Source: Corallococcus sp. NCRR (lineage in GTDB: Bacteria > Myxococcota > Myxococcia > Myxococcales > Myxococcaceae). From it: 64,000 bases of DNA. Positions 46,029-55,486 of this stretch are shown here, one piece after another. Where the stretch lies: contig NZ_CP114039.1 of the NCBI RefSeq assembly GCF_026965535.1, forward strand, positions 8,601,461-8,665,460, read 5' to 3'. The stretch's first letter is position 1; the number at the start of each line of letters is the position of its first letter. The translations under genes were made by a program, and so were the position numbers. The notes below the pieces were generated by a model, which had not been told where the DNA came from, did no database searches, and worked only from the letters and a program-made list of their open reading frames with translations.

Positions 46029-47234
46029 CTACTGGAAGACGAGCCAGCCGAAGCGCGGCAGCGCGTGGAAGTCACCGATGAAGAGCGGCGAGAAGGACTG
46101 GCCTTCCACCTGCCGGCGTTCGAGGTGCTCCAACCGGTAGAGGTTGAAGCGCCAGCGCTCACCCGGCTGGGGCGGAATGTGCGGCACCTCCGCGAGCCGG
46201 TTGAACGGGATGGCCATCTCCACCGTCCAGCCCTCGTCGCGGTCGGACGCGTCGTCCAGCGTGCCGCGCACCTTCACCGCCGTCTTCATGCCTGAGTCCC
46301 AGGAGCGGTCCATGCCCTGGCGCCGCGCGGGGAAGTACGCGTCGAAGATGACGTTGTGGGGGGACACCTGCAGCTCGTTGTACGTGCGCCCGTCCGCGTT
46401 GGCGTCGAGGAACACCTCCACGACCTCCTGCTCGTAGATGGAGTCGTCGCGGTTGCGCATCGTGCCCCAGATGTCCGGGTCCTCCACGTCGAAGGCCACG
46501 TACAGGTTGGCGTCGTCGTAGACGAGCCGCGCCTGGGTGCGCAGCCGCACGGGCCGGCCGTCGAAGCTGCCCGCGAGCGTCACCGGCTTCGCGCCCTTCC
46601 AGGCCTCGTCGTCCAGCGCGCCGTCAATCACGGGCGCCTTCTTCACGCGCGTGACGGTGTACTCCGGCAGCGCCGGAGGCTCGCCGCCCAGGAGCGGGCC
46701 GCGCATCCGGTTGTCACCCAATTGCATGCGCGGATCATCCACCGCGAGCCGCTCATCGTCCTTCCAGAAGCCCAACGCGAGCCGCGCGGGCGTGGCGGGC
46801 ATGGCGACGGTGTGCACGTCCTCCAGCACCCGGCCCACGGGCCAGGTCTCCAGCGGCGCGGCGCCGTCCTGGAACTCGTGATCCGCGTTGGCCAGCATCT
46901 GGCCGCTCTCCGGATCCACCACGTGCACGAAGAAGTGGAAGCCCTGGGGCGGCGGGCGCACGGCCTGGAAGTAGTGCGCGATGCGCACCGGCTGCCCTGG
47001 GGTGGGCTTCTCCGGCGTCACGCGCGCGCCCAGGTAGACGACGGCGCCTCCGGCGAAGGTGGCGCCGCTGCGGAAGGTGAGCCCCTCCGGGGCCGCGTCG
47101 AGCGTCCGCAGCGCCGTGGGCGCGGGCAGCTTGGGCGTGCGGTGGGCGGGGCCCGCCTGTTCATCGCGGCAGGCGCCACCCATGAACAGGACGGAGGACA
47201 GCAACGGGACGAGGGCAAGGGAGCGCAGGCGCAT
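46029..47234 (-). CDS. lipoprotein with carbohydrate-binding CBM9-like domain
   Basis: 401 residues from the ATG of MRLRSLALVPLL; lipobox MGGAC places the acylated Cys at residue 22. N-terminal half (about 30-200) is an unnamed beta-rich domain (VYLGARVTPEKPTPGQPVR, HFFVHVVDPESGQML). C-terminal half begins with PVIDGALDDEAWKGA, the typical CBM9/DOMON-like entry, and has LVYDDANLYVAFDVEDPDIW, VEVFLDANADGRTYNELQVS and ends WLVFQ. CBM9 domains bind sugar ends; here it would act at the outer membrane. It converges with the small gene after comEC. Confidence 0.85.
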   Translation of the reverse strand: MRLRSLALVPLLSSVLFMGGACRDEQAGPAHRTPKLPAPTALRTLDAAPEGLTFRSGATFAGGAVVYLGARVTPEKPTPGQPVRIAHYFQAVRPPPQGFHFFVHVVDPESGQMLANADHEFQDGAAPLETWPVGRVLEDVHTVAMPATPARLALGFWKDDERLAVDDPRMQLGDNRMRGPLLGGEPPALPEYTVTRVKKAPVIDGALDDEAWKGAKPVTLAGSFDGRPVRLRTQARLVYDDANLYVAFDVEDPDIWGTMRNRDDSIYEQEVVEVFLDANADGRTYNELQVSPHNVIFDAYFPARRQGMDRSWDSGMKTAVKVRGTLDDASDRDEGWTVEMAIPFNRLAEVPHIPPQPGERWRFNLYRLEHLERRQVEGQSFSPLFIGDFHALPRFGWLVFQ

Positions 47235-47419
47235 CGAAGGCGCGGAGTCTACCCTCCCCCGTCTTCTGGGAAGCGTTCTTCCTCGGGTGGGCAGCGCGCT
47301 TCCCGTGCCTGGGCAACCCGTCCGCAAGGGAGGGCGGCCGAGCCGGCGGGCCCCCGGAGCCCGGTTGGCATGGACGAAGGTACACCCCACTTTTCGGTCC
47401 AACACAGGGAGGGGACCAC

Positions 47420-48055
47420 ATGAGCAAGGGATTGTTGGCTGGCGCGGCGGCGGTGGCGGTGTTGGCGGCGGGTTCCGCACAGGCGGCGTCGACGGAGCTG
47501 CGCAGGTCGGCGGACATGCGCGGACTGACGTTCCTCGTGGGCGGCGGTGTGGAGGGCTACACCAGCGGCCTGCGCGACCAGATTGATCCAGGCCTGGGCT
47601 ACGGCGTGACGGTGGCCATCAAGCCGACGAACGTGCTGGGCCTGGAGCTGGGCTACACGGGCGCCATCAGTAACTTCAACGACAGCCGCGTGCTGGCGAC
47701 GGACACCAGCGGGCCGGACATCGTGCGCAACGGCGCGCAGGCGGCGGTCACGCTGGGCCTGACGGCCACGCCGCTCCAGCCGTACGTCATGGGCGGCCTG
47801 GGCGTGAGCCGCTACAACGTGCGCTCCGCCGCCCTGGGCTTCCAGGACGACACGGTGGGCAGCGTGCCGGTGGGCGCGGGCCTGCGCCTGCACATCGGCA
47901 GCTTCACCGCGGACGCGCGCGTGAACTACAACTTCCTGTTCGACCAGGAGTTCGCGCTCACCGTGCCGCCGTCCGACGTGGACCTGGGCGGCGACGAGAC
48001 GTTCAGCAGCGGCGGCCGCTACGTGGGCACCATCAACCTGGGCGCCACCTTCTAG
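47420..48055 (+). CDS. small OmpA-like outer-membrane beta-barrel
   Basis: 211 residues; signal peptide (LLAGAAAVAVLAAGSAQA). Eight alternating strands are suggested (LTFLVGGGVEGYTSG, YGVTVAIKPTNVLGLELGY, YVMGGLGVSRYNV, VGAGLRLHIGSFTADARVN) and the C-terminus ends in Phe (NLGATF). This is the OMP-beta-barrel/OprW-like type with no peptidoglycan-binding domain. Role unknown; such barrels are structural or bind hydrophobic ligands. It is preceded by GGGAGG and diverges from the CBM9 lipoprotein. Confidence 0.85.
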   Translation: MSKGLLAGAAAVAVLAAGSAQAASTELRRSADMRGLTFLVGGGVEGYTSGLRDQIDPGLGYGVTVAIKPTNVLGLELGYTGAISNFNDSRVLATDTSGPDIVRNGAQAAVTLGLTATPLQPYVMGGLGVSRYNVRSAALGFQDDTVGSVPVGAGLRLHIGSFTADARVNYNFLFDQEFALTVPPSDVDLGGDETFSSGGRYVGTINLGATF

Positions 48056-48183
48056 ACAGAAGCCATGGCCACCGCCGTCCCGGCCTCCGGACATGGGGGG
48101 CCGGGGCTGGATGGGGCCTGGGGGCAACCTCGCGAAAACGCGACGTCCGGTGGCAGGCGTGACGCTTGCTGCCGGACGTCCGC

Positions 48184-49020
48184 ATGCGCTTCGAATTCGA
48201 GCACCTGGGCACCCCCACCCCGTTCGAGCTGACCGAGGGCCACCACCTGCTGGGCGGCGGCCCCGACGACCATGTCCACCTGGAGGGGCTTCCTCCGGGG
48301 CTGTTGACCCTGCGCATCGACTCCGGGCGGCTCATGGTGCAGGCGGTGCGCAGCTTCACCGTGAACGCGGTGCGCGTGCTGCCCGGCGTGTCGCGCCTGG
48401 TGGTGCCCGGCGAGGTGCTGGGCCTTCCGGACGGCATGTGCCTGCGCGTGCTCGCCGAGCCGGGCGCCCCCGGACGCGAAGTGGGCACCGTCGCGGTGCT
48501 CAAGGGCCTGCTGACGGACTCGGACATCCCGCCGTCGCGCGCCGCCACCCTCACCTGCCTCACCGGACTGGACGTGGGCCGCTGTCACGCGCTCGCGGAG
48601 GCGTGCACGGACATCGGCCGGGGTGACGGCATGTCCCTGCGGCTGCGCGACCGGGCCGTGTCACGGATGCACGCGCGGATCCGCCGCGAGGACCCGGGCT
48701 TCGTGCTGGAGGACCTGGGCACGCCCAACGGCGTGTTCCTCAACGGCGTGCGGCTGGAGGCCCCCGCGCCCCTGGCGGACGGGGACGTCGTGGAGCTGGG
48801 GCGCTCGCTGCTCCGCTTCCAGGCGGCGTTCGACGAGGCCGCTGGAGAGGCTCGGCCCGTGCCCCGGCCGGTGGCCGTCGTCGTGGAGCCCGCGAATGCA
48901 GCAACGCCGCGGCCTCCCGAAGGAGGGCCGCGACGCCTGGAGGGGTGGATCATCGCCGGGGCCGTCGCGCTGGCCCTGGGTGCGCTGCTCGTCACCTCCC
49001 TGGTGGCGGCGACAGGCTGA
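48184..49020 (+). CDS. FHA-domain protein with C-terminal membrane anchor
   Basis: 278 residues from the ATG of MRFEFEHLG; a TTG six codons upstream is possible. The first ~120 residues resemble a degenerate FHA-like beta sandwich (ELTEGHHLLGGGPDDHVHL). The second FHA domain, about residues 140-220, keeps the signature: IGRGDGMSL, VSRMHARI, LGTPNGVFLNGVRL. A C-terminal tail segment (WIIAGAVALALGALLVTSLV) anchors the protein in the membrane, so the domains stay in the cytoplasm. Likely a phospho-threonine reader downstream of the many kinases of myxobacteria; partner unknown. Confidence 0.85.
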   Translation: MRFEFEHLGTPTPFELTEGHHLLGGGPDDHVHLEGLPPGLLTLRIDSGRLMVQAVRSFTVNAVRVLPGVSRLVVPGEVLGLPDGMCLRVLAEPGAPGREVGTVAVLKGLLTDSDIPPSRAATLTCLTGLDVGRCHALAEACTDIGRGDGMSLRLRDRAVSRMHARIRREDPGFVLEDLGTPNGVFLNGVRLEAPAPLADGDVVELGRSLLRFQAAFDEAAGEARPVPRPVAVVVEPANAATPRPPEGGPRRLEGWIIAGAVALALGALLVTSLVAATG

Positions 49021-49033
49021 AGACGCGCGCGCC

Positions 49034-49474
49034 CTACGCCGGCAGGGGCGAGAGCCCCGCGCGCTCCACCAGCAGCCGAGCCAGATACCGGTGGTGACGG
49101 AAGAAGCTGGTGAAGTGCACGAAGCCCTTGCTGCCCCGGATGGCGTAGACCGTCACCGGCCCGGGCAGGACGTCCAGCTTGCGGATGTCCGCGAACGAGA
49201 AGCGCCGCGTGCGCACCATGCCCCGGCAGGTGATGCCCCGGGAGTCCACTTCAATGCGGGTGCGGCCGTAGTAGGCGACGGCCACCCCGAAGAAGAGGAC
49301 GAAGAAGGCCGCGGACAGGAACGTCTGCAGCGGCACTCCGTCGAAGTGGAACAGCCAGGCGAAGATGCCCAGCCATAACAGGCCCGCCGCCGCCATCACG
49401 GCGGCGAGCACCCTGCGCGGGCGAAAGACCTGGTGCGGCTGCTTCCCCTCCACCGTCCGATCGCGTCCGTCCAT
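49034..49474 (-). CDS. membrane protein with bacterial PH-like domain
   Basis: 146 residues from the ATG preceded by GAAGGG. Two membrane segments (VLAAVMAAAGLLWLGIFAWL and FLSAAFFVLFFGVAVAYY) are followed by a small beta domain (TRIEVDSRGITCRGMVR, RFSFADIRKLDVLPGPV) of the YdbT/PH-like kind. Function unknown. It is the last gene on the minus strand after a TPR gene and purA. Confidence 0.72.
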   Translation of the reverse strand: MDGRDRTVEGKQPHQVFRPRRVLAAVMAAAGLLWLGIFAWLFHFDGVPLQTFLSAAFFVLFFGVAVAYYGRTRIEVDSRGITCRGMVRTRRFSFADIRKLDVLPGPVTVYAIRGSKGFVHFTSFFRHHRYLARLLVERAGLSPLPA

Positions 49475-49538
49475 GCCCTTCAAAATAGTGGGCCGGACAG
49501 TCCCTCGGACCATGCCCGCCTGCTCTCCAGGCAGACGG

Positions 49539-50438
49539 TCAGCGCAGGCGCTCGGCCTTCTGGCGGGACTCCTCCTTCAGCTCGGGCCGCACGTCGGCGG
49601 CGGTGGAGCGCGCGTAGCGCTCGTAGAGGTCGCGGGCCTCCAGGTTGCGGCCCAGCGCGCGGTAGGCCTCCGCGAGCCCGTACAGCGGCGAGGCCGCGTC
49701 CGGCTCCAGCTTCAGCGCGAACTGGTAGTCCGCCGCGGCCTCCGCGTAGCGCCGCAGCCCGATGTTGGCGCTGCCCCGCGCGATGTACGCCACGGTCAGG
49801 AGCGGCTCCTGCTGCAGGGCCTGCGTCAGCGTCTGGAGCGCGGGCGCGTAGGCGCGCTGGCTGATGTGCTGGACGCCCTGCTCGTAGGCGCGGCGCGCCT
49901 GGGCCCGCGTCGTGTCCGCCACCGGGCCCGAGCCGGGCGGCTGCCCCACCGCCTGCGGCGACGCTCCGAGCTCGCCCTGCTTCACGCGCGCGCGGGTGAT
50001 GTTGTCCTGCGCGCTCTGACGGATGGCGACGTCCTGGGTGAGGCGCGACGCGGCTTCCCACTCTTCAATGGCGCGCGCGTAGTAACCCAGCACCGCCAGC
50101 GCGTTGCCCAGCTTGAAGCGCGCCTCCACGTGATCCGGCGCCGCGTGCTCCGCGTCGAGGAAGGCGAAGGCCGCCTCGCGGTAGCGGCGCTCGCGCATCA
50201 GCGCGTCCCCGTCGCGGATCCGCGTGGCCGCGAGCACGGCCTGCGACGTGCGCTTGGGCTCCACCGGGCCGGGAGGCGTGTCGGTGGCCGGGCCCGGTGC
50301 GCGCGCGGCCGGGGCGGCGGACTTCGGCTCGGTGGCCGGGGGCTGTGCGCTGGGGCCCTGCGCCCAGGCCGGCACCGCCAACGTGCCGAGCCACACCACC
50401 GCCGAGACCCCGAGCTGGAACCTGCGCGTGCGAACCAT
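49539..50438 (-). CDS. exported TPR-repeat protein
   Basis: 299 residues; ATG preceded by GGGAGAGG. Signal peptide (VSAVVWLGTLAVPAWAQ), a Pro/Ala-rich linker, then TPR-type helical repeats: ERRYREAAFAFLDAEHAAPD, LGYYARAIEEWEAASRL, QRAYAPALQTLTQALQQEP, LRRYAEAAADYQFALKLEP and LGRNLEARDLYERYARST. It is probably a periplasmic scaffold. It starts 56 bp after purA on the same strand and may belong to the same transcript. Confidence 0.85.
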   Translation of the reverse strand: MVRTRRFQLGVSAVVWLGTLAVPAWAQGPSAQPPATEPKSAAPAARAPGPATDTPPGPVEPKRTSQAVLAATRIRDGDALMRERRYREAAFAFLDAEHAAPDHVEARFKLGNALAVLGYYARAIEEWEAASRLTQDVAIRQSAQDNITRARVKQGELGASPQAVGQPPGSGPVADTTRAQARRAYEQGVQHISQRAYAPALQTLTQALQQEPLLTVAYIARGSANIGLRRYAEAAADYQFALKLEPDAASPLYGLAEAYRALGRNLEARDLYERYARSTAADVRPELKEESRQKAERLR

Positions 50439-50494
50439 GTCCCTCTCCCGTCCTGGCCCCCGGCGGGCCAGAACCACTGCGGCCTGCGTCCTTC

Positions 50495-51817
<1,323 letters not shown>

Positions 51818-54800
51818 TTAGCACGCGGGAGGGGCCGGGTGACAGTGTTCCGCGAAGCCGCAGTGAAGGGCCTGGCAGGCCGCCTTGTCCCACCCCGGCC
51901 GTGCCCGCGACATTTCGGCCTGGACAAGCGCTCGGACGCCCTCGGCCAGCCGGCGCACCGCCCCGGCGTCGGCGGATCCGGCCGGGAGGAATTCCGGCTC
52001 CGGGGATGCGTCTCCCAGGAAGGCCACGCCCACCCGCACCGGCACCCCGTCGCGCACCATCCGCGCGGACGCCAGGGCCAGGGCTGTCAGCTCGTGGACG
52101 CACGCGGCAGTGCCCAGGGGGTGGCGGGCGCCCGGGCGCAGGAGCACCGCCACGGCCTCTCCGTCCGGCGACTCCCAGAGCAGATCCACGGCGCCCTCCA
52201 CGCTGGCGCTGTCATCCAGGTCCAGCACGAAGTCCAGGCCGCGGTGGAGGGTGGACGCGGGCGCCACCGCGAGCTGCCGGGCGAACGTCGTGTCCAGGAA
52301 GCGCTCCACGGTGGCGAGCACGCCGCCCAGTTCCTCCTCGTCCGGATCCCGGCCCGCGCCGCGCAGCAGGTTCTCCAGGTGCGCGCGCCGCTCGGAGGCC
52401 TCCGCGTCCGGTCCCGCGAGCGACAGGTCCACCTCGCGCAACAACCGCGTGACGAGCTGGTCCGGACGCTCCACGGGCAGCCAGCCGTCAGGCTCCACGA
52501 AGAGGGGCGCGGCGCGCACGGGGGCTTCCCACGGTTCGGATCCGGCGGCGAGCCCCAGCCGGTGGAGCTGGTGGTAGCGGCGCGGGCAGGTGAGGAAGTC
52601 CTGGACCGCGCGCACGGACGCGACCGCCGGGGCGTCGGTGAGCAGCGCGGCACCCACGCCCGAGGCTTCGTCGGACAGCCGCTCCAGCGCGGACTCCAGG
52701 CGGATCCGCGCCTGCTCCAGTTGCTCCTCCGTGGGCGGCTCCGGATCCGCGGGCGGCGGCAGCTGCTCCACGTCCACGTCGTTGGCGAGCGCACGCAGCT
52801 CCGGGTCCACGTCCAGCCGGCGGTCCACGCGGTGCCACCACGTGTCGGTGCCCGCGCGCTTCTCCTCTCCGCCGGAAAGCACGAGCAGGTCCTTGGCGCG
52901 CGTGAGGGCCACGTAGAGCAGGCGCAGGTATTCGGCGTCCTCGCGGGCCTTCAGCTCGGCGCGCACGGCCTCGAAGCGTTCGGAGGTGAAGGTGTCCAGC
53001 GAGTCCGGCATCCACGGCCGCAGGGCCAGGCCGAACGAGCGCTCGAAGTACGCCCGCGCGGACGTGGTGCGCCGACGTCCGCCCATGCCGGGCACGATGA
53101 CCACCGGCCACTCCAGGCCCTTGGCGCGGTGGATGGTGAGCAACTGCACGGCGCGCGGGTCGCCCTCGTCCAGCAGGTCCGCCTGGGCCTCGTTGGGGTC
53201 GGAGTCCGCCAGCTGGCGCAGCTCGCGCGCGAAGGCCACGCAGCCACCCGTGCCGCGCTCGTCCCGGCGCGCCGCCAGCGACAGGAGCTTCTCCACGTTC
53301 GCGCTCGCCTGCTCCGCGTAGGGCGAGCCCGCGAGGGCCTCCCGGTAGCCCGTCGCCTCCAGCGCGGCCTGCAAGAGGGCATGCACGCCCAGCCGGTCCC
53401 GCTCGCGCCGCAGCACGGGGATGAGCTCCAGGAAGCGCGCGAGCCGCGACTGCTCGCGCGCGGACATGGCGGCGCGGACCTCTTCATCCACCAGGCGCGG
53501 TGAGCCGAGCGACAGCGGCAGGTCCCCCGCGAGCCGGAACAGCGACGCGTCCGACAGGCCCACCAGCGGCGATCGCAGCACCGCGGCGAACGCCAGCGCG
53601 TCGTCCGCGTCCGCGAGCAGCGCCAGCAACGAGGCGAGGTCGCGCACCTCCTGGGCCCCGTAGAAACCGCGGCCTCGCAGCACCCGGTGCGGCACGCCGT
53701 GGCGGATCAACGCCTGCCGGTACTCCTCCAGGTGCGTGAAGGTCCGGAAGAGGATGGCCACGTCGCCGCCGCGCGCGGGGCGCAGGCCCTTCTTGTCCTC
53801 GGCCATCACCGTCGGCGGGGCACCCGGCGCGAGCATCACCCGCAGCCTGCGGGCCACCGCGTCCGCTTCGTACTCGCGCAGCTCCGGGGCGGTGTCGGCC
53901 TCCGGCAGGGTGAGCCGCTCCACCACGGGCCTTTCGGCCAGGTCCGGTCGCGTGGGGGACAGGTCGTCCGTCTCGGGTTCGTAGACGACTTCAAAGGGAC
54001 GGGGCGTCGCCTCCTTCGCCACGAGCAGCCCGGCGAACGCGCGGTTGAAGAAGGACAGGACGCCCGGCAGCGAGCGGTAGTTGTTCTGGAGGAAGCCGCG
54101 CATGCCGCCCTCGGCTTCGATCTTGTCCGCGAGCACCTTGAACACGGACACGTCCGCGCCACGGAACTCGTAGATGGACTGCTTGCGGTCACCCACCGCG
54201 CACAGGAACGCGGGCTCCACGGGCAGCGAGGCCACGAGGTCCATGTCCGGCGCCAGCTCACGCGGGCCGCCTTCGCGCTTCTCCGCCAGGAGCAGCACCA
54301 GCTCCAACTGCAGCCGGTTGGTGTCCTGGAACTCGTCCACGAGCAGCGCGCCCAGCCGCTCCTGCACCTGCTGGCGGAACTCCGGATGGTCGCGCAGCAG
54401 GTCGCGCGCCTTCACCAGCAGCGAGGTGAAGTCGAACACGTTGCGCCGGGCCAGCTCCGCGTCGTGCCGCTCCTCCACCTGGGCCAGCAGATCGCGGAAG
54501 GTCGCCTCGAAGGGCGCCGTGCGCCACGCGGCGTAGGCATCCTCCAGCCGCCGCACGGAGCCGTCGCTCTTGCCTTTCACCCTCCAGAGCAGCTCCTTCA
54601 GGCACGCGCCCGCGCCCTTGCGCAGGTTGGCCAGGTTGCGCGGCTCCGACAGCAGCACGTTGCGCAGCGTCGGGTAGTGGCCCGACTGCATGAACGTGTC
54701 CGGCGTCATCGTCTTCAGCGGGAGCTCGCACGCGGACAGGAGCGGGCTCCACTCGCCCTTGGTGTCCTGGGCGCGGGCGTCCAGGCACAGGCGGCGGCAA

Positions 54801-55486
54801 TCCTCGATGAGGGCTTCGAGCTGCGCCTTGTCCGCCACGCCGTCGCCCACGCGCGCCGTGGCGGCCTTCAGGCCCTCTTCGCGCAGCGTGCCGTAGACGT
54901 CCATCAGCGCGGCCACGAGCCCGTCGGAGAAGCCGGAGCCGGAGAAGCCCAGCTCCGCGCACAGCTCGCGCACGCGCGCGTCTCCGCCCTCCAGCGCGTC
55001 CAGGACGACGCGTTCGGTGACGTCTTCCAGCAGGCCCGCGGCCTCCAGCTCGTCCAGCACCTCGAAGGCAGGGTCGATGCCCACCGCGGGCGGCGCGCGG
55101 CGCAGGAGCTGACCGCAGAGCGAGTGGAACGTGCCCACCGTCGCGGCGCCCAGCTCCTCGCGCACCTTGCGCCAGGCGTCCTGCGTGGGGAACGGACGCT
55201 CCAGCCTCGCGAGCGACGCGCGCAGGTCCTTCTCCGCGTCATGCGGGACATCGCCCTGGGCCAGCGCGTCCAGGCGTTCGCGGACGCGCTTGCGCATTTC
55301 GGCGGCGGCCTTGTCCGTGAACGTGAGCATGCACAGCCGGGAGGGACGCAGCGGCTCCGCCTGCCGCGCTCCCGCGAACAGGTGCAGCGTCATGGTCACC
55401 AGGCTGTACGTCTTGCCCGCGCCGGCGCCCGCCATCAGGGCCAGGTTCTTTTCCAGCGCGAGCATGTGGGGCGCGGTGTCGCTCAT
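51818..55486 (-). CDS. AddA/RecB-like UvrD-family helicase
   Basis: 1222 residues from the ATG preceded by AGGGGAG; it overlaps the upstream stop as ATGA. Superfamily 1A helicase motifs: NLALMAGAGAGKTYSLV (Walker A), LLVDEFQDTN, AVGDRKQSIYEFRGA, QLLTIHRAKGLEWPVVIVPG and YVALTRAKDLLVLSGG. The C-terminal region corresponds to the AddA nuclease domain, but the expected D...DYK catalytic block reads EGAVDLLWESPDGEAVAVLL, so the Lys/Asp pair seems lost. A few Cys remain at the very end (ACQALHCGFAEHCHPAPPAC). It should process DNA double-strand ends together with the AddB-like partner. Not RecB proper: there is no RecC/RecD here. Confidence 0.88.
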   Translation of the reverse strand: MSDTAPHMLALEKNLALMAGAGAGKTYSLVTMTLHLFAGARQAEPLRPSRLCMLTFTDKAAAEMRKRVRERLDALAQGDVPHDAEKDLRASLARLERPFPTQDAWRKVREELGAATVGTFHSLCGQLLRRAPPAVGIDPAFEVLDELEAAGLLEDVTERVVLDALEGGDARVRELCAELGFSGSGFSDGLVAALMDVYGTLREEGLKAATARVGDGVADKAQLEALIEDCRRLCLDARAQDTKGEWSPLLSACELPLKTMTPDTFMQSGHYPTLRNVLLSEPRNLANLRKGAGACLKELLWRVKGKSDGSVRRLEDAYAAWRTAPFEATFRDLLAQVEERHDAELARRNVFDFTSLLVKARDLLRDHPEFRQQVQERLGALLVDEFQDTNRLQLELVLLLAEKREGGPRELAPDMDLVASLPVEPAFLCAVGDRKQSIYEFRGADVSVFKVLADKIEAEGGMRGFLQNNYRSLPGVLSFFNRAFAGLLVAKEATPRPFEVVYEPETDDLSPTRPDLAERPVVERLTLPEADTAPELREYEADAVARRLRVMLAPGAPPTVMAEDKKGLRPARGGDVAILFRTFTHLEEYRQALIRHGVPHRVLRGRGFYGAQEVRDLASLLALLADADDALAFAAVLRSPLVGLSDASLFRLAGDLPLSLGSPRLVDEEVRAAMSAREQSRLARFLELIPVLRRERDRLGVHALLQAALEATGYREALAGSPYAEQASANVEKLLSLAARRDERGTGGCVAFARELRQLADSDPNEAQADLLDEGDPRAVQLLTIHRAKGLEWPVVIVPGMGGRRRTTSARAYFERSFGLALRPWMPDSLDTFTSERFEAVRAELKAREDAEYLRLLYVALTRAKDLLVLSGGEEKRAGTDTWWHRVDRRLDVDPELRALANDVDVEQLPPPADPEPPTEEQLEQARIRLESALERLSDEASGVGAALLTDAPAVASVRAVQDFLTCPRRYHQLHRLGLAAGSEPWEAPVRAAPLFVEPDGWLPVERPDQLVTRLLREVDLSLAGPDAEASERRAHLENLLRGAGRDPDEEELGGVLATVERFLDTTFARQLAVAPASTLHRGLDFVLDLDDSASVEGAVDLLWESPDGEAVAVLLRPGARHPLGTAACVHELTALALASARMVRDGVPVRVGVAFLGDASPEPEFLPAGSADAGAVRRLAEGVRALVQAEMSRARPGWDKAACQALHCGFAEHCHPAPPAC

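Noticed and set aside
48140..48183. Sigma-54 promoter upstream of the second FHA gene
   Set aside because: TGGCA and TTGCT are present, but the spacing between the GG and GC elements is too long.
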